Positions 21,301 through 33,571 of a stretch of DNA of 64,000 nt are shown piece after piece (position 1 is the first letter of the stretch; each line of letters begins with the position of its first letter). Under the pieces are notes generated by a model that saw nothing but the letters and a program-made list of their open reading frames with translations, made no database searches and was not told the DNA's origin. The DNA is from Sternotherus odoratus (lineage: Eukaryota > Chordata > Testudines > Kinosternidae). Made by a program: the position numbers and the translations under genes. The stretch covers positions 15,537,603 through 15,601,602 of the forward strand of contig JAVMKO010000001.1 of assembly GCA_032164245.1 (NCBI GenBank), in the 5' to 3' direction.

Positions 21301-24025
21301 CATATGAGAGATGTTAGTCATATCACTTAGTCTTAGTGCATTGTTGGAAGGTGTTCCGTTACTATTGTGCTGAGGGCAGTATAAGAACTTATAAAGAACA
21401 GATCTTGCATCATTCCTGTTTCTCCTTTTCCATCTCTGTCCTGTATAATCAGTATGAACACAGCTAAAAATGGTAGGGCCCAAAAGCCAGGCTATGAGAT
21501 ATATTCCTTCTGTAAGACAACCACCCCACTGTTGCAGCTGGATGCACTAATTACTGCAGACAGAACTACCTGGGGATTGGCTGGCCTAGCTTGTCCATCT
21601 TCATAATGATTCACCTTTACTTGAATGGAATGTTCTCATCAATATACTTTTGAGGGCAAAATCCTGACAAATCCCTCCAGAGATTTATATTTATGGGTGA
21701 TATAGGTGGCCTAATAGGCATAAATCTACATTCTTAAAGGTTCCTCTTTCTAGCAGGCTAATAGGTGAGCAACAGAATCATTTGTACTCTTTTGAGGTAC
21801 AAAATAGACGTACATCTTATTATAGTGAGCCAAAACATTGTCTTGTTCCCATTGTTCTGACATAAAGATTTTTTAGAGTTTTCAGTTCTAATCTTAATGG
21901 GAGAAGGCAGGGAATTAGTCCACTGAATAAGAGACTGGGTAAGGGTCACTTAAAGGATAAAACAACCTTAAAATATGTGCGACACTGGAGAAGTCTTTTT
22001 AAAACTTTTGAAAAATTACATTTTAAGATAGTGAGGAAAGTGAACTTCTCTCTTGATATCAAGACAAGCTCTCCCACCAGTTGAAAAATGGCAAACTCCC
22101 CAAATATAGTGCAAGTTACTTTATGTAATCTTACCTCTTACTTTATTTGGAATGAAAAGGAAAAGTTTGCTGGTCCCTTACCAAGTCTGCCCTTTTAAAA
22201 TTTATATTCTGAAGTTATATTTTGTAACCTATAGGAGGATAAGTGTTTAGCAGATTTGCTTTAACTTTATATAGGAATTGAAGGAAGATTTAAAAATCAT
22301 CAACTGCAACTGGAATTAAGCTTGTTTTGTAGTTGGCAAGCTTGATTCCTAGCTTTATATATATATATAAATTTAGGGCTAAAATCTACACTATTCAGCC
22401 TCATCTGGCACAATTCAATGGAGTCATACTGATGTAACTGACAATGTTTGACTCTACTTTTCAAAGATATGACTGATAATCTAACATACTCAGAATTTTT
22501 TCCCTCTAATGTCAGACTGCTGGAGGACCACAACCTACTACTGCTGCCAGCTAATGAAGAAACTCCTCAAGTAGTAGAGATCTGTTGAGGTCTTGCATTC
22601 AAACCCTTTTGGTGGTTTGTTCCATGAACAAGAAAAACTGAGAGATAGCCATAATAAACTAAAGCATTGTATTTAAATGTGTCTTAACTGGAATGATTTC
22701 TACCTTTTAATTAATTTGTTTCTATATGCTGTGTGTTAGCTATGATGTTGATCATGCAAGAGTGAACAAACCACCCAGATGAGAAATATTTCCTCAGTGA
22801 TTCATACTGAGCTTTATTCTGCCTCCTTGGCCTGTCTAATACTCCCATGATATACAAAGGGATTTTTTGAGTATGATAGACTAGTAATATTGGGCCCTTA
22901 ATGTCCTAAATGACAACATGCAAAATTAAGAGTGAACTTTGACCTACTGATTTGTTTCAGAAACAAAGGCAAAATACAAACATAATATAACCAAACTGCC
23001 ATACAAGTATAAGTTGCTATGGACGTAGGCACTGAAGAAATTCCTTTACGTTACAAAGTACTAAAACTCATTGCAAACACAGCTAATCAATCATTCTCCT
23101 GGCACGAATAAGGTTTGTGGAGAAGGAAGATGGTTCAAATTGCAATTCAATAATGATGCTACAAAGCCAAAGGCTAAAATAATGTAATGGAAGTTAAAAC
23201 CAAGGTAAATACTCTTCTGAAGTTCATGTTACTTTTAGATCCATTGTTTTGAAAAAAAAAAGTTAATCCCTCTGAAGAATGTTAGTGCTTGTAAAACATT
23301 TTATTGTATTCACTTGATTGTGGTATTTGGAGCATGCATATTGCCAGTACATATTAACCATGTTGTATTGAAATCTGTCTCTCCAAACGTATGCAAGTTG
23401 CACAGAAGTGCAAACTATTCAAAATACTGGAAGACTTAGGAAGCAACTTTCATCCACAATGAAAAATGACAAATTTATAGTCTATTTTTTTTGGTTAATA
23501 AACATTTCACTATTTGATATTTGGAAAAGAATACAGCGGATCACTTGGCATAACTGGTGGCAGAATATCCTACACTACACAACAGCGATGTTTTCAATCC
23601 AATTGCCAGGTTATTCCACAGCTGAATTGAGGTCAATGGGAGCTAGAGTGAATTATGACAGCTGAGGATGAGGCCCATAGTGTTTTGAGTTGAGCTGTGA
23701 AGTTTGTGTGTGTGATACACAGAAAAAACGTATCATATGGAGATGGAGCACTAATAAAGAACCTCAGGATATTTCCCATAGTTAACAATTTTCTAATCTC
23801 ACATTCTCTGAAGTCTTACCGTTAATTGACTTCAGTGAGTGCAGGATTCAATCAGCACATTTTTCTGGACAGTTTTTGTCCTTGACTCCCTATGATGAAA
23901 TAGTGATTCATGGATCCGTGGCTCAGTTGGTTTCTGTAAGGGACAATGTTACATAAATACAATATAGAAAAGGAACATTCAGCAAAGCTATCTAAAAAGT
24001 GCAGCTAAAATATCCTCTATATTAT
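21301..24025. other. Unassigned AT-rich sequence
   Basis: No gene is seen. A short (TA)n lies at about 22358-22370. The patch 22380-22450 includes 'caattcaatggagtcatactgatgtaac', similar to the centre of the small palindromic repeat at 7289. Confidence 0.35.
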
Positions 24026-24027
24026 TA

Positions 24028-25029
24028 CAGTGAAACCTCCATTTAACGGACTAATTCGGGCGAGGGGGTGTCCGTTAAATGAAAAAAGTCCATTATTTAA
24101 TAATAATTTAAAAAACGAGCTGTCGGAGCAGCAGCCCGACCGCCATAGGGTTGGGGCGGCAGCTCCACAGCCCACCCACTGCCGGGACCCGGGTGGCAGC
24201 CAGGAGCCGTCAGTCAGCCCACCCAGGTCCCGGCTGCTGGGACCCGGGCGGCAGCCGGGAGCTGTCATCCAGCCCGCCCGGGTCCTGGCTGCTGGGACCC
24301 GGGCGGCAGCCAGGAACTGTCATCCAGCCCGCCCGGGTCACGGCTGATGGGACCCTGGCGGCAGCCGGGAGCCAGCAGCCAGCCCGCCCGCCAACCAGCC
24401 CTCACGCTGCTGTGACCCGGGTGGCAGCCAGGAGCCGGCAGCCAGCCCGCCCGCGGCTGGGACCCCGGCAGCAGCAGGAAGCCAGCAGCCAGCCCGCATG
24501 GGTCCTGGCTCCCGGGATCCGCCAGCCAACCCTCCCGCTGCCATGACCTGGGTGGCAGCCGTGAGCCGGCAGCCAGCCCGCCCGCGGCTGTGACCCCGGT
24601 GGCAGCAGGGAGCCGGCAGCCAGCCCACATGGGTCCCGGCTCCCGGGACCTGCCAGCCAACCCTCCTGCTGCAATGACCCGGGCGGCAGCTGGGAGCCGG
24701 CAGCCAGCCCGCCAGCTGCTGTGACCCGGGCGGCAGCCGGGAGCCGGCAGCCAGCCCGCCAGCTGCTGTGACCCGGGCGGCAGCCGGGAGCCGGCAGCCA
24801 GCCCGCCCGCTGCCATGACCAGGGCGGCAGCCAGGAGCCGGCAGCCAGCCCGCCCGCTGCTGTGACCCGGGCAGCAGCCGGGAGCCGGCAGCCAGCCCGC
24901 CCGCTGCTGTGACCCGTGCGGCAGCCAGGAGCTGGCAGCCAGCCCGCGAGAAATGGATTTGGGATGCATCAGACTTGCTCAGAAATTTTGTCCGTTGCAT
25001 CCAAAGTCCGTTAAATCGAGGGTTTACTG
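24028..25029. mobile_element. pogo/Tigger-like non-autonomous transposon, copy 2
   Basis: The ends are CAGTGAAACCTCCATTTAAC and GTTAAATCGAGGGTTTACTG, flanked by TA (24026-24027 and 25030-25031). The first ~110 bp and last ~70 bp match copy 1 at 9393-10352, including GGACTAATTCGGGCGA and TTATTTAATAATAA. The interior carries the same kind of 47-bp GC-rich array but with different unit variants. There is no transposase. Unlike copy 1 it has no inner terminus. Confidence 0.87.
24170..24945. repeat. GC-rich minisatellite, 47-bp type
   Basis: The phrase GGCAGCCGGGAGCCGGCAGC followed by CAGCCCGCC recurs throughout; between 24714 and 24761 the period is 47 bp. Earlier units are more divergent. The proline- and alanine-rich frames across it are by-products. 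Confidence 0.85.
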
Positions 25030-25031
25030 TA

Positions 25032-25814
25032 TTCAGGATTTTCAGTCCAGGATTTTGGCTTCATAGTGCAAGGGGATAATCCTAGATTTCTCCTGTACCT
25101 CCATTTGTCCCCACCCCCTACTCCATCTATGGTTGGCAGATGGTATTTTTTTGTTGGTAGAAGGAGTTGTCATAAGAAATCAAAGGTGGAGGTAAGGTAC
25201 CAATGTTTTCTATTTGTGTTTTCCTTAATAAACGCTAAGCACTCGGAGTAACATAACTAAATCCATCTTTTGACCATAGAAATGGCACTACCATACTAGA
25301 GAAGGGATTCATCTATTCAGCAACCTGACTCCAACAGTGGCTAGTTTTAGGTGCTTCAGAGTGCAAGAAACCTGCTCAATGGACAATTATAGAATAACCG
25401 GACATAAAGGAAGTTGCTTGTGCATTCAGAACTCCCATAAAAGCCGGAGACTCTATTCCCATTGACACATGGGGAAGGACTGTAGGATTGGACCTTAATT
25501 TACTTTATTGCATGCCTTTTCCAAAACACTTATCCAACTGCCAATGAAAAATGGTAACACTGCTGTGTTGTTTCAGTTAAGGAAAATGTGACGGATTCTT
25601 ATATTACATCTTGCTTTACATATTGGTGAGGTTATGTCCTCCAGAACATGAGGTTATGTCCTCCAGAAGAGTATATGTTCCGTAGTTTAGAACATATATA
25701 ATCTAACTTGTAAATGTAATTGCATCTTTCTTCTTGAATGTTTGTGGAAAGGATAATGTGCTTACAGGAATAGTGACAGACTGAAAATAACGGTTCAGTG
25801 GATTTGAATGGGGA
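25032..25814. other. Unassigned sequence
   Basis: No gene is seen. The word AGGTTATGTCCTCCAGAA is duplicated in tandem at 25630 and 25651. Confidence 0.4.
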
Positions 25815-26660
25815 TGTTAAGGTTCCCTCCTCACTCTGAACTCTGGGGTACAGATGTGGGGACCCTCATGAAAGATCCCCTAAGATTATATTCTACCATC
25901 TTAGGCTAAAAACTTCCTCAAGGCACAAATTCCTTTCCTTGTCCTTGGATGGTATTGCTGCCACCACCAAGTGATTTAAACAAAAATTCAGGGATGGATC
26001 ACTTGGAATCCCGATCCCTGCAAAATATCCCCCCAAGCTCCTTCACCCTCTTTCCTGGGGAGGCTTGAGAATAATGTACCAACCAACTGCCTTTAATGTA
26101 AGTACAAACCAGACCCTTGGTCTTTAGGATGCTAAAATCAATCAAGTTCTTAAGAAGTTTATTATAAAGAAAAAAGTAAAAGAATTACTCCTGCAAAATC
26201 AGGATGGAAGGTAATTTTACAGGGTAATGAAAAGATTTTAAACATGGAGGCCTTCCTTCTGGACTCAGCGTCACAGTTACAAAAACAGGAATAAAACCAC
26301 TTCTTAGCACAGGGAGAATTCATAAGCTAAAATAAAATATAACCTAATATATTTCCTTGTCTTACAATTTGTGTAATCTTAAAAGGATCATTTCAGGTAT
26401 GTTTTCTCCCTGGTCTTTCTCTCCATCTGCAGAGGGAACCAACAAAGAGAGCACAAACAAAACCTCTACCCAACTACAGATTTGAAAGGATCTTCTTTCC
26501 TTATTGGTCCTTTTGGTCAGGTGCCAGCCAGATTATTTGAGCTTCTTAACCCCTTACATGTAAAGCAATTCAGTACAGCTGCCCAGGAGGGATTTTATGC
26601 TACTTTTTCCTTTATATCTATGACGGGCTAACTCTGAGTTGAGTTTTTATAGTTATTTCT
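25815..26660 (-). mobile_element. ERV-type LTR, minus orientation
   Basis: The plus strand starts TGTTAAGGTTCCCTCC at 25815, so the minus strand ends in CCTTAACA, a typical LTR end. On the minus strand an AATAAA signal lies at 26163-26158. The far end, near 26630-26660, is approximate. Phrases such as 'aagctccttcaccctctttcc' and 'tcttaaccccttacatg' fit a turtle LTR family that I recall. There is no internal coding region, so it is probably a solo LTR or fragment. Confidence 0.5.
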
Positions 26661-26669
26661 ATATATCAG

Positions 26670-27770
26670 TGTGACATACCAGGGTACAATCCAGACTAAT
26701 GAGCAGTTGTGTCACTCCTGCTCTGCAACCTAGGGTGCCTTACAGAGCCTTGCTGAGTAGCTCCCACCTGGAATGCTCACAAAACAGCCTCCTAGCATGC
26801 AATCCACACCCTGAGTGTTGATGTATAGCAGCAGCCTGCCAACTACACTTGGGTTACACTGGCTCTCTCCCACCTTGGAGAACCCAGCACACCCCCAGTC
26901 CCCCCCAGAAATGTATGTCCTGTACTGTCCAGCTCTCTCCTAGACAGTATAAATTATATTAAGTCCGTCATTCCTTTAAGAGAATAATATGCACAGAACT
27001 TGTCACCCCAAATGGAGTTTTCCAGACACTTCAGTTTAAACACACTGGATTAGCTAAAACAATAAAACAAATTTATTAACTACAAAGGGAGAGATTTTCA
27101 ATGAGTACAAGTAATGAGGCATCAAAGTCAGAAATAATTACAAGAAAAATAAATATAAGAAGTTCACTATTACCTAACTTAACAAACTATATATCAGACT
27201 CAAGCAAAGTTCCTCAGCACATGCTTTCAGCAGTCTTACTGACCAAACTCCGTAGGTCAGGATCCCTACTCCTGGAGTTCAACAGATGCTTCCTTTGTTG
27301 CCTAGCATGCGGTGCATGCAGTGAGCAGGGAGAAAAGAGGTCCTTGGAGAGTTTGTTCCTCCTTTTTATAGTGTCAGTCTTGTTTCTTGAAACACATCTC
27401 TAGCTGGGCATCAGGAGGCAGAGTCAACATGACAGGACATTCCCTGCAGCTTTTCTCTCACCTGTTTGAGTTTCCTTTGTTTCCCTTCCTGCTCAAGGAC
27501 TTGATTTACTGCTTAAATACAAATTAAGCAAAACATACATCCCTTGGTTTAGGACAGACCTGTTTGCCAACCTCTATTTGGAGCGGGACTGTTGGGTTTG
27601 GAACATGTGTTAATAACACCATATAGTGGAATCTTATAACTTTCCATATAATGTTGCCACGCATATTTTATTTGGACAATACTACCCAAGAAATTATGAA
27701 TTTTCAGATGATACTTACAAGGCTTACTTTGTACAAAGTTTATTACAACAGTGTATAGAGTATGAATACA
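26670..27770 (-). mobile_element. Second ERV-type LTR, minus orientation
   Basis: The block runs from TGTGACATACC on the plus strand to about 27770. The part 'caatttattaactacaaaggg' at 27068-27090 resembles the LTR-like block at 5150, and a TTTATT (AATAAA on the minus strand) lies at 27072-27077. It directly follows the previous LTR. Both ends are uncertain. No viral gene is seen. Confidence 0.4.
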
Positions 27771-28084
27771 GGGGTGTATTCTGTCTCAGTGTGGTGTCTT
27801 GAATTATTATTAAGCATCTGCAATTCCTATTGGCTTGGAGATGTGGCTTATCAAGACTTCTTAGAATCGGTCCCTAAAAGTGGAAAAATTCAAACAAATT
27901 TACTTTCTACCTTGAAAACAAACATGTTCATTATAATTAGTTCCATATAACATTTCATTAAATTTCAATTGACTGAGGTATATCTAGTATGCCTTTGTCT
28001 TAAGTGATGTCTAGACAGTTTTTATCTTGATCTTATACACTACCACCATGCTGCAGTGCTTAGGCTTCAAATGCTGAATGTGAA
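27771..28084. other. Unassigned sequence
   Basis: Nothing is recognised here. Confidence 0.35.
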
Positions 28085-28450
28085 TGCTTAAGAGTCACTT
28101 AAGTCTTTAAATCAAGACTGGATGCCTAATAGATGTACAGTAGCTCAAAAAGGAGTTATGGGCTAGATGCAGGAATTACAGGTTTTATGCCCTGTATTAA
28201 GGAGAAGGTCAGGCTAGATTAGTAGTTCTCAATCAGTGGCCATGGGCTGCTTGCGTCCCAATCAGCACACAGCTGTGGACCATGTGGCATCCTCAGGGCT
28301 ATACAGGTAGTATATATATTGTATGGAAGTGGCCCACATAACACATAGAGAGCTACATCGGCAGCCCACAGTGGTAATTAGGTTGAGAACCACTTGGCTA
28401 GATGATCGTGATGGTCTCATTTGGCCTTAAAATCTATCAGTCACAGTCTG
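28085..28450 (+). mobile_element. CR1 LINE 3' end, interrupted
   Basis: Left part 28100-28219 (TTAAATCAAGACTGGATGCC, then 'ggagttatgggctagatgca', 'gtcaggctagat') and right part 28396-28450 ('gatgatcgtgatggtctcat', 'ggccttaaaatctat') join as the 3' end of a CR1 element when the 28220-28395 insertion is removed. The coding region is missing, as in most 5'-truncated CR1 copies. Confidence 0.75.
28220..28395. mobile_element. hAT MITE inserted in the CR1 tail
   Basis: The ends TAGTAGTTCTCAA and TTGAGAACCACTT are an inverted repeat (consensus probably CAGTGGTTCTCAA). A perfect 8-bp duplication GGCTAGAT flanks it at 28212-28219 and 28396-28403. The element is 176 bp with no coding capacity. Confidence 0.88.
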
Positions 28451-28490
28451 CAGTTATTTTAATTAAAAAATGTAATATTTCCAATACTAA

Positions 28491-29722
28491 TGTGACACTA
28501 CGCCCCATATTCTCCATAGAGATATTATTAGGATATGATTAGGGCATAACTATGCAAGATAGGTCATGTGAGATAACATTGAAAAGGTTATGATTTACTG
28601 AATATGATTCTACTATTTGTATGCATGTATCATTTTGGTATCTGAATTTAGGAATATTGTCCATGCATCTATTATAAATATGCTTACATGTGGGGAATGC
28701 CCAGTAGGTAGAATGCAATCAGTCTAGATGGCTGTCTGGGAAGAGCCATTAGGGAGAAGAACAGGTCTTAGAAAAAGCTAATCTCCCACCCGGACCTTTC
28801 CCGGGGAGAACTTTCTGAGGACACTACAAACATCCTCTAAATTATGGCTGCTATGACACTATAGGGCATTTGACCAAGTCACCTGGTATTGGACTCCATC
28901 TTGGAATAACAATGTTTTTCCACTGACCAGGCCTGGGAACCAAACCGGGAGTCAAAGGGTTCCCGCCATATGCAAAAGCTATTTAAGGCAGAGGAGTGTC
29001 ATCATTGTGGTTCTTCACTGATTCACCATCCCATAAGACTGCAGGAAACACTTGAAGAATAAGGACTGGCCTGGGGGAGAAGGGCTGAACCCAGGCTAGA
29101 GGGATTTCTAGCCTGTGAAAGAAATGCCTAAGGGGTTAAGCTGCAAGCAAGTACAGCTTGCCCTCATGAATCTCTGCACACTGCCTAAATCAACAATAAG
29201 GAAGAGAATTTGCTACTCATATCCAATCTCTTCAGGATTTTAATCTTAGATTGTGTTTTTGATTATTTGCTAGGTAATCTGCTTTGATCTATTTGCTATC
29301 CCTTATAATCACTTAAAATCTATCTTCTATAGTACATACACTTATTTTTGCTTTGTTTAAAACCAATGTGTGGAAGTCATTACTTGGGGCAGAAAGCTGT
29401 GTATATTCCTGTCCACACTGAGGGACCGGGTGAATTTCATGAGCTTATACTGTACATATCTCTGTTCTACACAAAACCGTATACACTCCAGAGGTGGGTG
29501 CATGCCTTAGGAACAGGGAGGTGCCTTAGCTGAGCCTTCCCATGCAGAGCTGATCTCAGCATTTGTGTGTAGCTGCAGTTGGTTGTGTCCCTACCTGTAT
29601 GTGTGCTGGAGGAGGCTTCAGGACCTGTCACAGCAGTACAGTATAAAGGGAGCCCAGGCTGGTGGATCGGGCAGGCTCAGTGGTACCCAGTTCCAGATGG
29701 CACCCCGAGGGAGCCCAACACA
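28491..29722 (+). mobile_element. Long ERV-type LTR, plus orientation
   Basis: It starts TGTGACACTACG at 28491 and contains a TATA-like CTATTTAAGGCAGAGG at 28979-28994 about 490 bp in. The sequence 'ccatatgcaaaagctatttaagg' and the block ending 'gcaccccgagggagcccaacaca' fit a turtle LTR family I recall. The right end (about 29722) is approximate. No internal viral coding region follows. Confidence 0.5.
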
Positions 29723-30405
29723 ACAAGGTTTTGTGAGATCTTTCTCTCTTCTACCCTCCAAATGGTCATTCCACACCTTGCTTGAGCTCTCATTGGTGCA
29801 TGGTATTTTATTCTCATTGCCAATGTGAAAGGAGTGGAATCAAACCTGCCTCCATAAATTTAGGCTGAAACATACTGATCATTGCCTCTTTAAAAATAAC
29901 CCACCCACAAACAAAACAAACACTAATATGATGTATAGTTTGGGTCTGTGAATTCTTAATTGTGACGCATCCGAAAATCAGTTTAGATTTTCCAGTGCTC
30001 TCTAGACTTGCAGTTCTGGAAAATGAAGAACAGGCCTCTGTGCATGTGTCCAATTATATTCCATAGACAGAAACCACAAGCACTGGACCCATTTCTACCA
30101 TACTGCCACAAAACCTGGAAGTATGTTGCTTAGATCCCTCCAGAAACCACCCAGATGCCTGCCAAGTCTGCTTTCCTTTATAGTTTCATTCTAAACTCAA
30201 GAAACAAAAAAGAGAGGATCATCCAGTGAATGGGGCTATGTAATTTACAATTTGAATATGTAACTGGATGTAGTTATATCTTTCTTTGGGTTGAAGTTAA
30301 AGAACCACAAGTTTTGACAACTTGCACCTGCAATATAAGTTTGCTGGGGTTTGAAACTTAAAATGCTATGTTATGTGTACACTAAAGCATGCTGCTCTAA
30401 ACTAG
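29723..30405. other. Unassigned sequence
   Basis: No repeat or coding exon is recognised. Confidence 0.35.
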
Positions 30406-30600
30406 AGCCCCATTTTGAACCCTGGTTCAAAGCTGCCAAAAGAAACAACTTTTGTGCTTCGCAAACAGCCAATGTTGCATAAAACCAAGCTGGTGAATGA
30501 TGTTGAAGAGGGTATGAATAAAAGCAGCAAAGAGCTGAAACTCCAACCAGGCTCTGTGGGACAAGAAAACTGCATTAAAAACGACTGTTTAAAAATAAGG
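30406..30600 (+). other. Possible coding exon of unknown gene
   Basis: A 65-codon open stretch starts just after CTAG (30402-30405, a possible acceptor) and runs to a possible donor AAG|GTAAAT (GT at 30600-30601), with a stop right after it. The peptide is rich in Lys and polar residues, including KETTFVLRKQPMLHKTKLV and NDVEEGMNKSSKELKLQ, unlike the hydrophobic or repetitive accidental frames nearby. The tract before the acceptor is only weakly pyrimidine-rich. I do not recognise the protein. The left end, TTTGAACCCTGGTTCAAAG, is palindromic, so a MITE origin is an alternative. Confidence 0.25.
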
Positions 30601-30942
30601 TAAATAAAATCCAAAGAACCTTAGTGCTCTCGCTCGGCCAAACCTGAAGATTTCCAAGTGATCATCAATTATGGTATCCCTCATTTTCAACCAGTCTAGT
30701 CACAATTTAAAGTATGTTGTAACACTGCATTGATTATTAGTAGAAAAGCTCTGACTCTATGATTCTGTAAAAGCTTTGTGAGGTGGCTTTGTTAGGTGGC
30801 TTTATTGTGGTTTTTTGGTGGCTCTGTTAGGTGGCTTCATTGTTATCTGAGAGTTGAGCCAAATGTATAGTCATAAGGTCAAAATTCTGATTCTTTTGAA
30901 ATCCATGGGAGTTTTGTCATTGACTTCACTGGGGCCAGGATT

Positions 30943-31590
30943 TCTCCAGAGATTTTAAGGCCAGAAGGTACCAGGGTTCTCAACTTTTTTTTAGGCTCAG
31001 GCCCCATTTGTACACTTTGATGGGCTGTTGTGACCCAAAGAACTCTCCTGTCCGGAAACACGCTTCCAGCCCCATGCTATTCCCTGCCCACCCCCACACA
31101 TGGCCCACGGGGAAGAGGGCAAACAGGTGGGGGGATTTGGAATCCTGACAGTAAAGTGGTGGGGCTGGGGGGATCGATCTGGGGCAAGAAGGGGTGATAC
31201 GACAGAGTGACTTTGCTACTTGGTTTATAGGATCACAGCACGCCTCACTCAAATTTAGCAGGATCACAGCACGCCTCACTCAAATTTAGTATCATGACAT
31301 TGAGGTGGCTCGGCAAAACCTGAGTGGCACTGAAACCCCATATACCAGGTCCCAAAGCCCAGAGTGGGGAGCTGAGCCCAGTCAGCCTATGACCCTTTGA
31401 CACATTCTGGCAACCCAATTTTGGATCATAACTCCTGAGTTGAGAAACCTTGATCTAGTCTGACCACCTGTATAACACAGGCCATGGAATTTTACCCAGT
31501 AATTCCTGTGTCGAACCCACAATTTTTTCCTGAGCTAGAGCATAATGATTCAGTTAAACCTCTTTAACTCCTGTGAGGACAATGGACTTA
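30943..31590 (-). mobile_element. CR1 LINE 3' end (minus), interrupted by a hAT
   Basis: The parts 30943-30971 ('gattttaaggccagaaggtac') and 31452-31590 ('atctagtctgaccacctgtat', 'acacaggccatgg') are two halves of a minus-strand CR1 tail with a foreign element between them. Confidence 0.65.
30972..31451. mobile_element. hAT-like element inside the CR1 tail
   Basis: The ends CAGGGTTCTCAACTT and GTTGAGAAACCTTG form a hAT-style inverted repeat. I could not find an 8-bp target duplication, so part of the CR1 flank may be lost. A 31-bp unit beginning AGGATCACAGCACGCCTCAC is duplicated in tandem at 31229 and 31260. Confidence 0.65.
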
Positions 31591-32582
31591 TACTGGTATA
31601 AAATTGCCATAAGAGAAAGAATCAGGGCCAGTGTTTCTGAAGAAATCTATGTATTAATCTTAAATACATAAAGGTTCACAAAAGTCTAATACATTGAGTA
31701 ACATTTTCCTCTCATAGCTGCAAAGTGGATTCCAACTCAGTTTGTTCTCTTTAATATTTGTATTTATTGTTTCTACTGTTGTAGCACCCCAAGCCACCGC
31801 TGAGATTCAGGTTTCATTTTATTATGGATTACGTATAATTGCAGTTGCCAAATTATTTTTATACAAAAATCCTAGTTATCCAAATCCACAGTGTATCCCT
31901 ATGAAGCCTTATATTAGTTAATCAACAGCTAATAACTTTTCAAGTAGCCTCTGAGTGCCTGTTAGAGCTAATCAACAGCCTTGTATTTGTATAGTAGTTC
32001 TGAACTGTTACAGAGACCTACACAAACGACACACCGTGATTAGTCAGTTTTAAAATAAATAAATCCGAATTACATTATCTCCATGGTGGTTTTAATACAT
32101 TTTTGCCATTTTAATACACTCCATAAAGTTGTTTTTTTATTCTTTAATAAAGTACACAGTTTTAAGTGATCAGCATTACTCCCTTTGTTCCTTATATATG
32201 TATATCAATGAAATTGCAGCTCAAAATAGCCTCCTTTTTTTAAGCAAACACCCAGTTATCCAAAATGTTAGCTATCCCCCAGGCCACTCAGATAAACAGG
32301 TTTGTTCTGTACATAAAAATACAGGAAAATTGTCTCTGCCCAGGAGAAATTATAATGCAATTTGAATCTGGACTTAAGGAGCAAAGGTAACAAACATGGG
32401 AAGTAGGAGGATTGTGGCAGTAATAAAATCACATGGTTACACAGGCTATGCTAAGATAGACCAGGAAGAATCTGTGAGTCTAGATCTGTTGCTTGGAAGT
32501 AAGATGAGAAATTTCCCTTTACAGAGCATCTTTTACAAAAAGCAGGGTGCAAACGATCCAACTTCTACTTTTATATATATAC
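31591..32582. other. Unassigned AT-rich sequence
   Basis: Around 31745-31830, 'tgttgtagcaccccaagccaccgc' could be an old L2-type fragment. Nothing else is recognised. Confidence 0.3.
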
Positions 32583-33571
32583 ACTAGCGAAAATACCCGG
32601 CGTTGCTCGGGTCCGTCGGAGGTGGGGAGGGGGCAGAGAGCTGAGTGAGTGCGGGGTCCGTTGGAGGGGGGAGGGGGCAGAGAGCAAACCTGACACCCCC
32701 ACCTCAACCCCCGACCAAACCCGACACCCCCACCTCACTTACCCCTCGACCAACCCCGACTCACATTTTCACCCCTCCACCCAAACCCAACACCCCACGT
32801 CACCCCCTACCAACCCCAACACGCCCTGACCAACACCCACACCTCACCCCCCATAGACGAAACCTGACACACCCACCTCACTTCCCCCCCCCAACCAAAC
32901 CTGACACCCCTACCTACCACCACAAACAAACCCGACACCCACGCCTCACTTACCCCTCGACCAACCCCGACCCCCCTCCTCACCCCCCCAAACAAACCCA
33001 ACACCCCTACCTTACCCCCCCACCAAACCCAACACCCCCTGACCAACCCCAACACTCACACCTCACCCACCCCGACACCTTCCCACCCACCCCCAGACCA
33101 AACCCAACACCCCCAGCTCACTTACCCCCCGACCAAACCCGACCCCCCCACCTCACCCCCCGACCAAACCCGACACCCCTACCTCACTTACCCTCCGACC
33201 AAACCCAGCTCGGGTCCGTCGGAGGTGGGGAGGGGGCAGAGAGCTGAGCGAGTGTGGGGTCCGTTGGAGGGGGGAGGGGGCAGAGAGCTGAGTGAGTGCA
33301 GGGTCCATTGGAGGGGGGTATTATGACGTCATAACTGTCACAGAGAACAGCAGCTGTCCAGCTGATGTGATTGGCCTTTAAATAATTTCACCCCTGGGGG
33401 GCGTCAGAGGTGAGATTTGAAAAATTTTCGACTCTTACTCTGATTAGGACCCTAAGACCTATAACTGTACCAAATTTCAAGTCTCTAGCTCAAACGGTGT
33501 TGAAGGAGTAAGTGAACGTACATACACGCATACATGCACACATACACCAGTTGACTTTTATATATATAGAT
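32583..33571 (+). repeat. C-rich dispersed repeat, tandem unit 1
   Basis: The unit starts ACTAGCGAAAATACCCGG followed by CGTTGCTCGGGT (itself an ACCCG/CGGGT stem), then G-rich modules with GGGGGCAGAGAGCTGAG. The middle is a C-rich minisatellite (CCGACCAAACCCGACACCC variants), and the tail holds 'attatgacgtcataa', 'ccaaatttcaagtctctagc', 'tcaaacggtg', a TACATACACGCA-type array and CTTTTATATATATAG. The tail is reminiscent of retroposon 3' ends seen in several animal groups, but I cannot name the class. Unit 2 follows head to tail. Confidence 0.7.

Noticed and set aside
24017..25000. Pro/Ala/Gly-rich frames up to 234 codons
   Set aside because: Minisatellite of the second pogo-like element.
32645..33247. 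200-codon Pro/Thr-rich frame
   Set aside because: It spans the C-rich array of a dispersed repeat and is not kept in unit 2.
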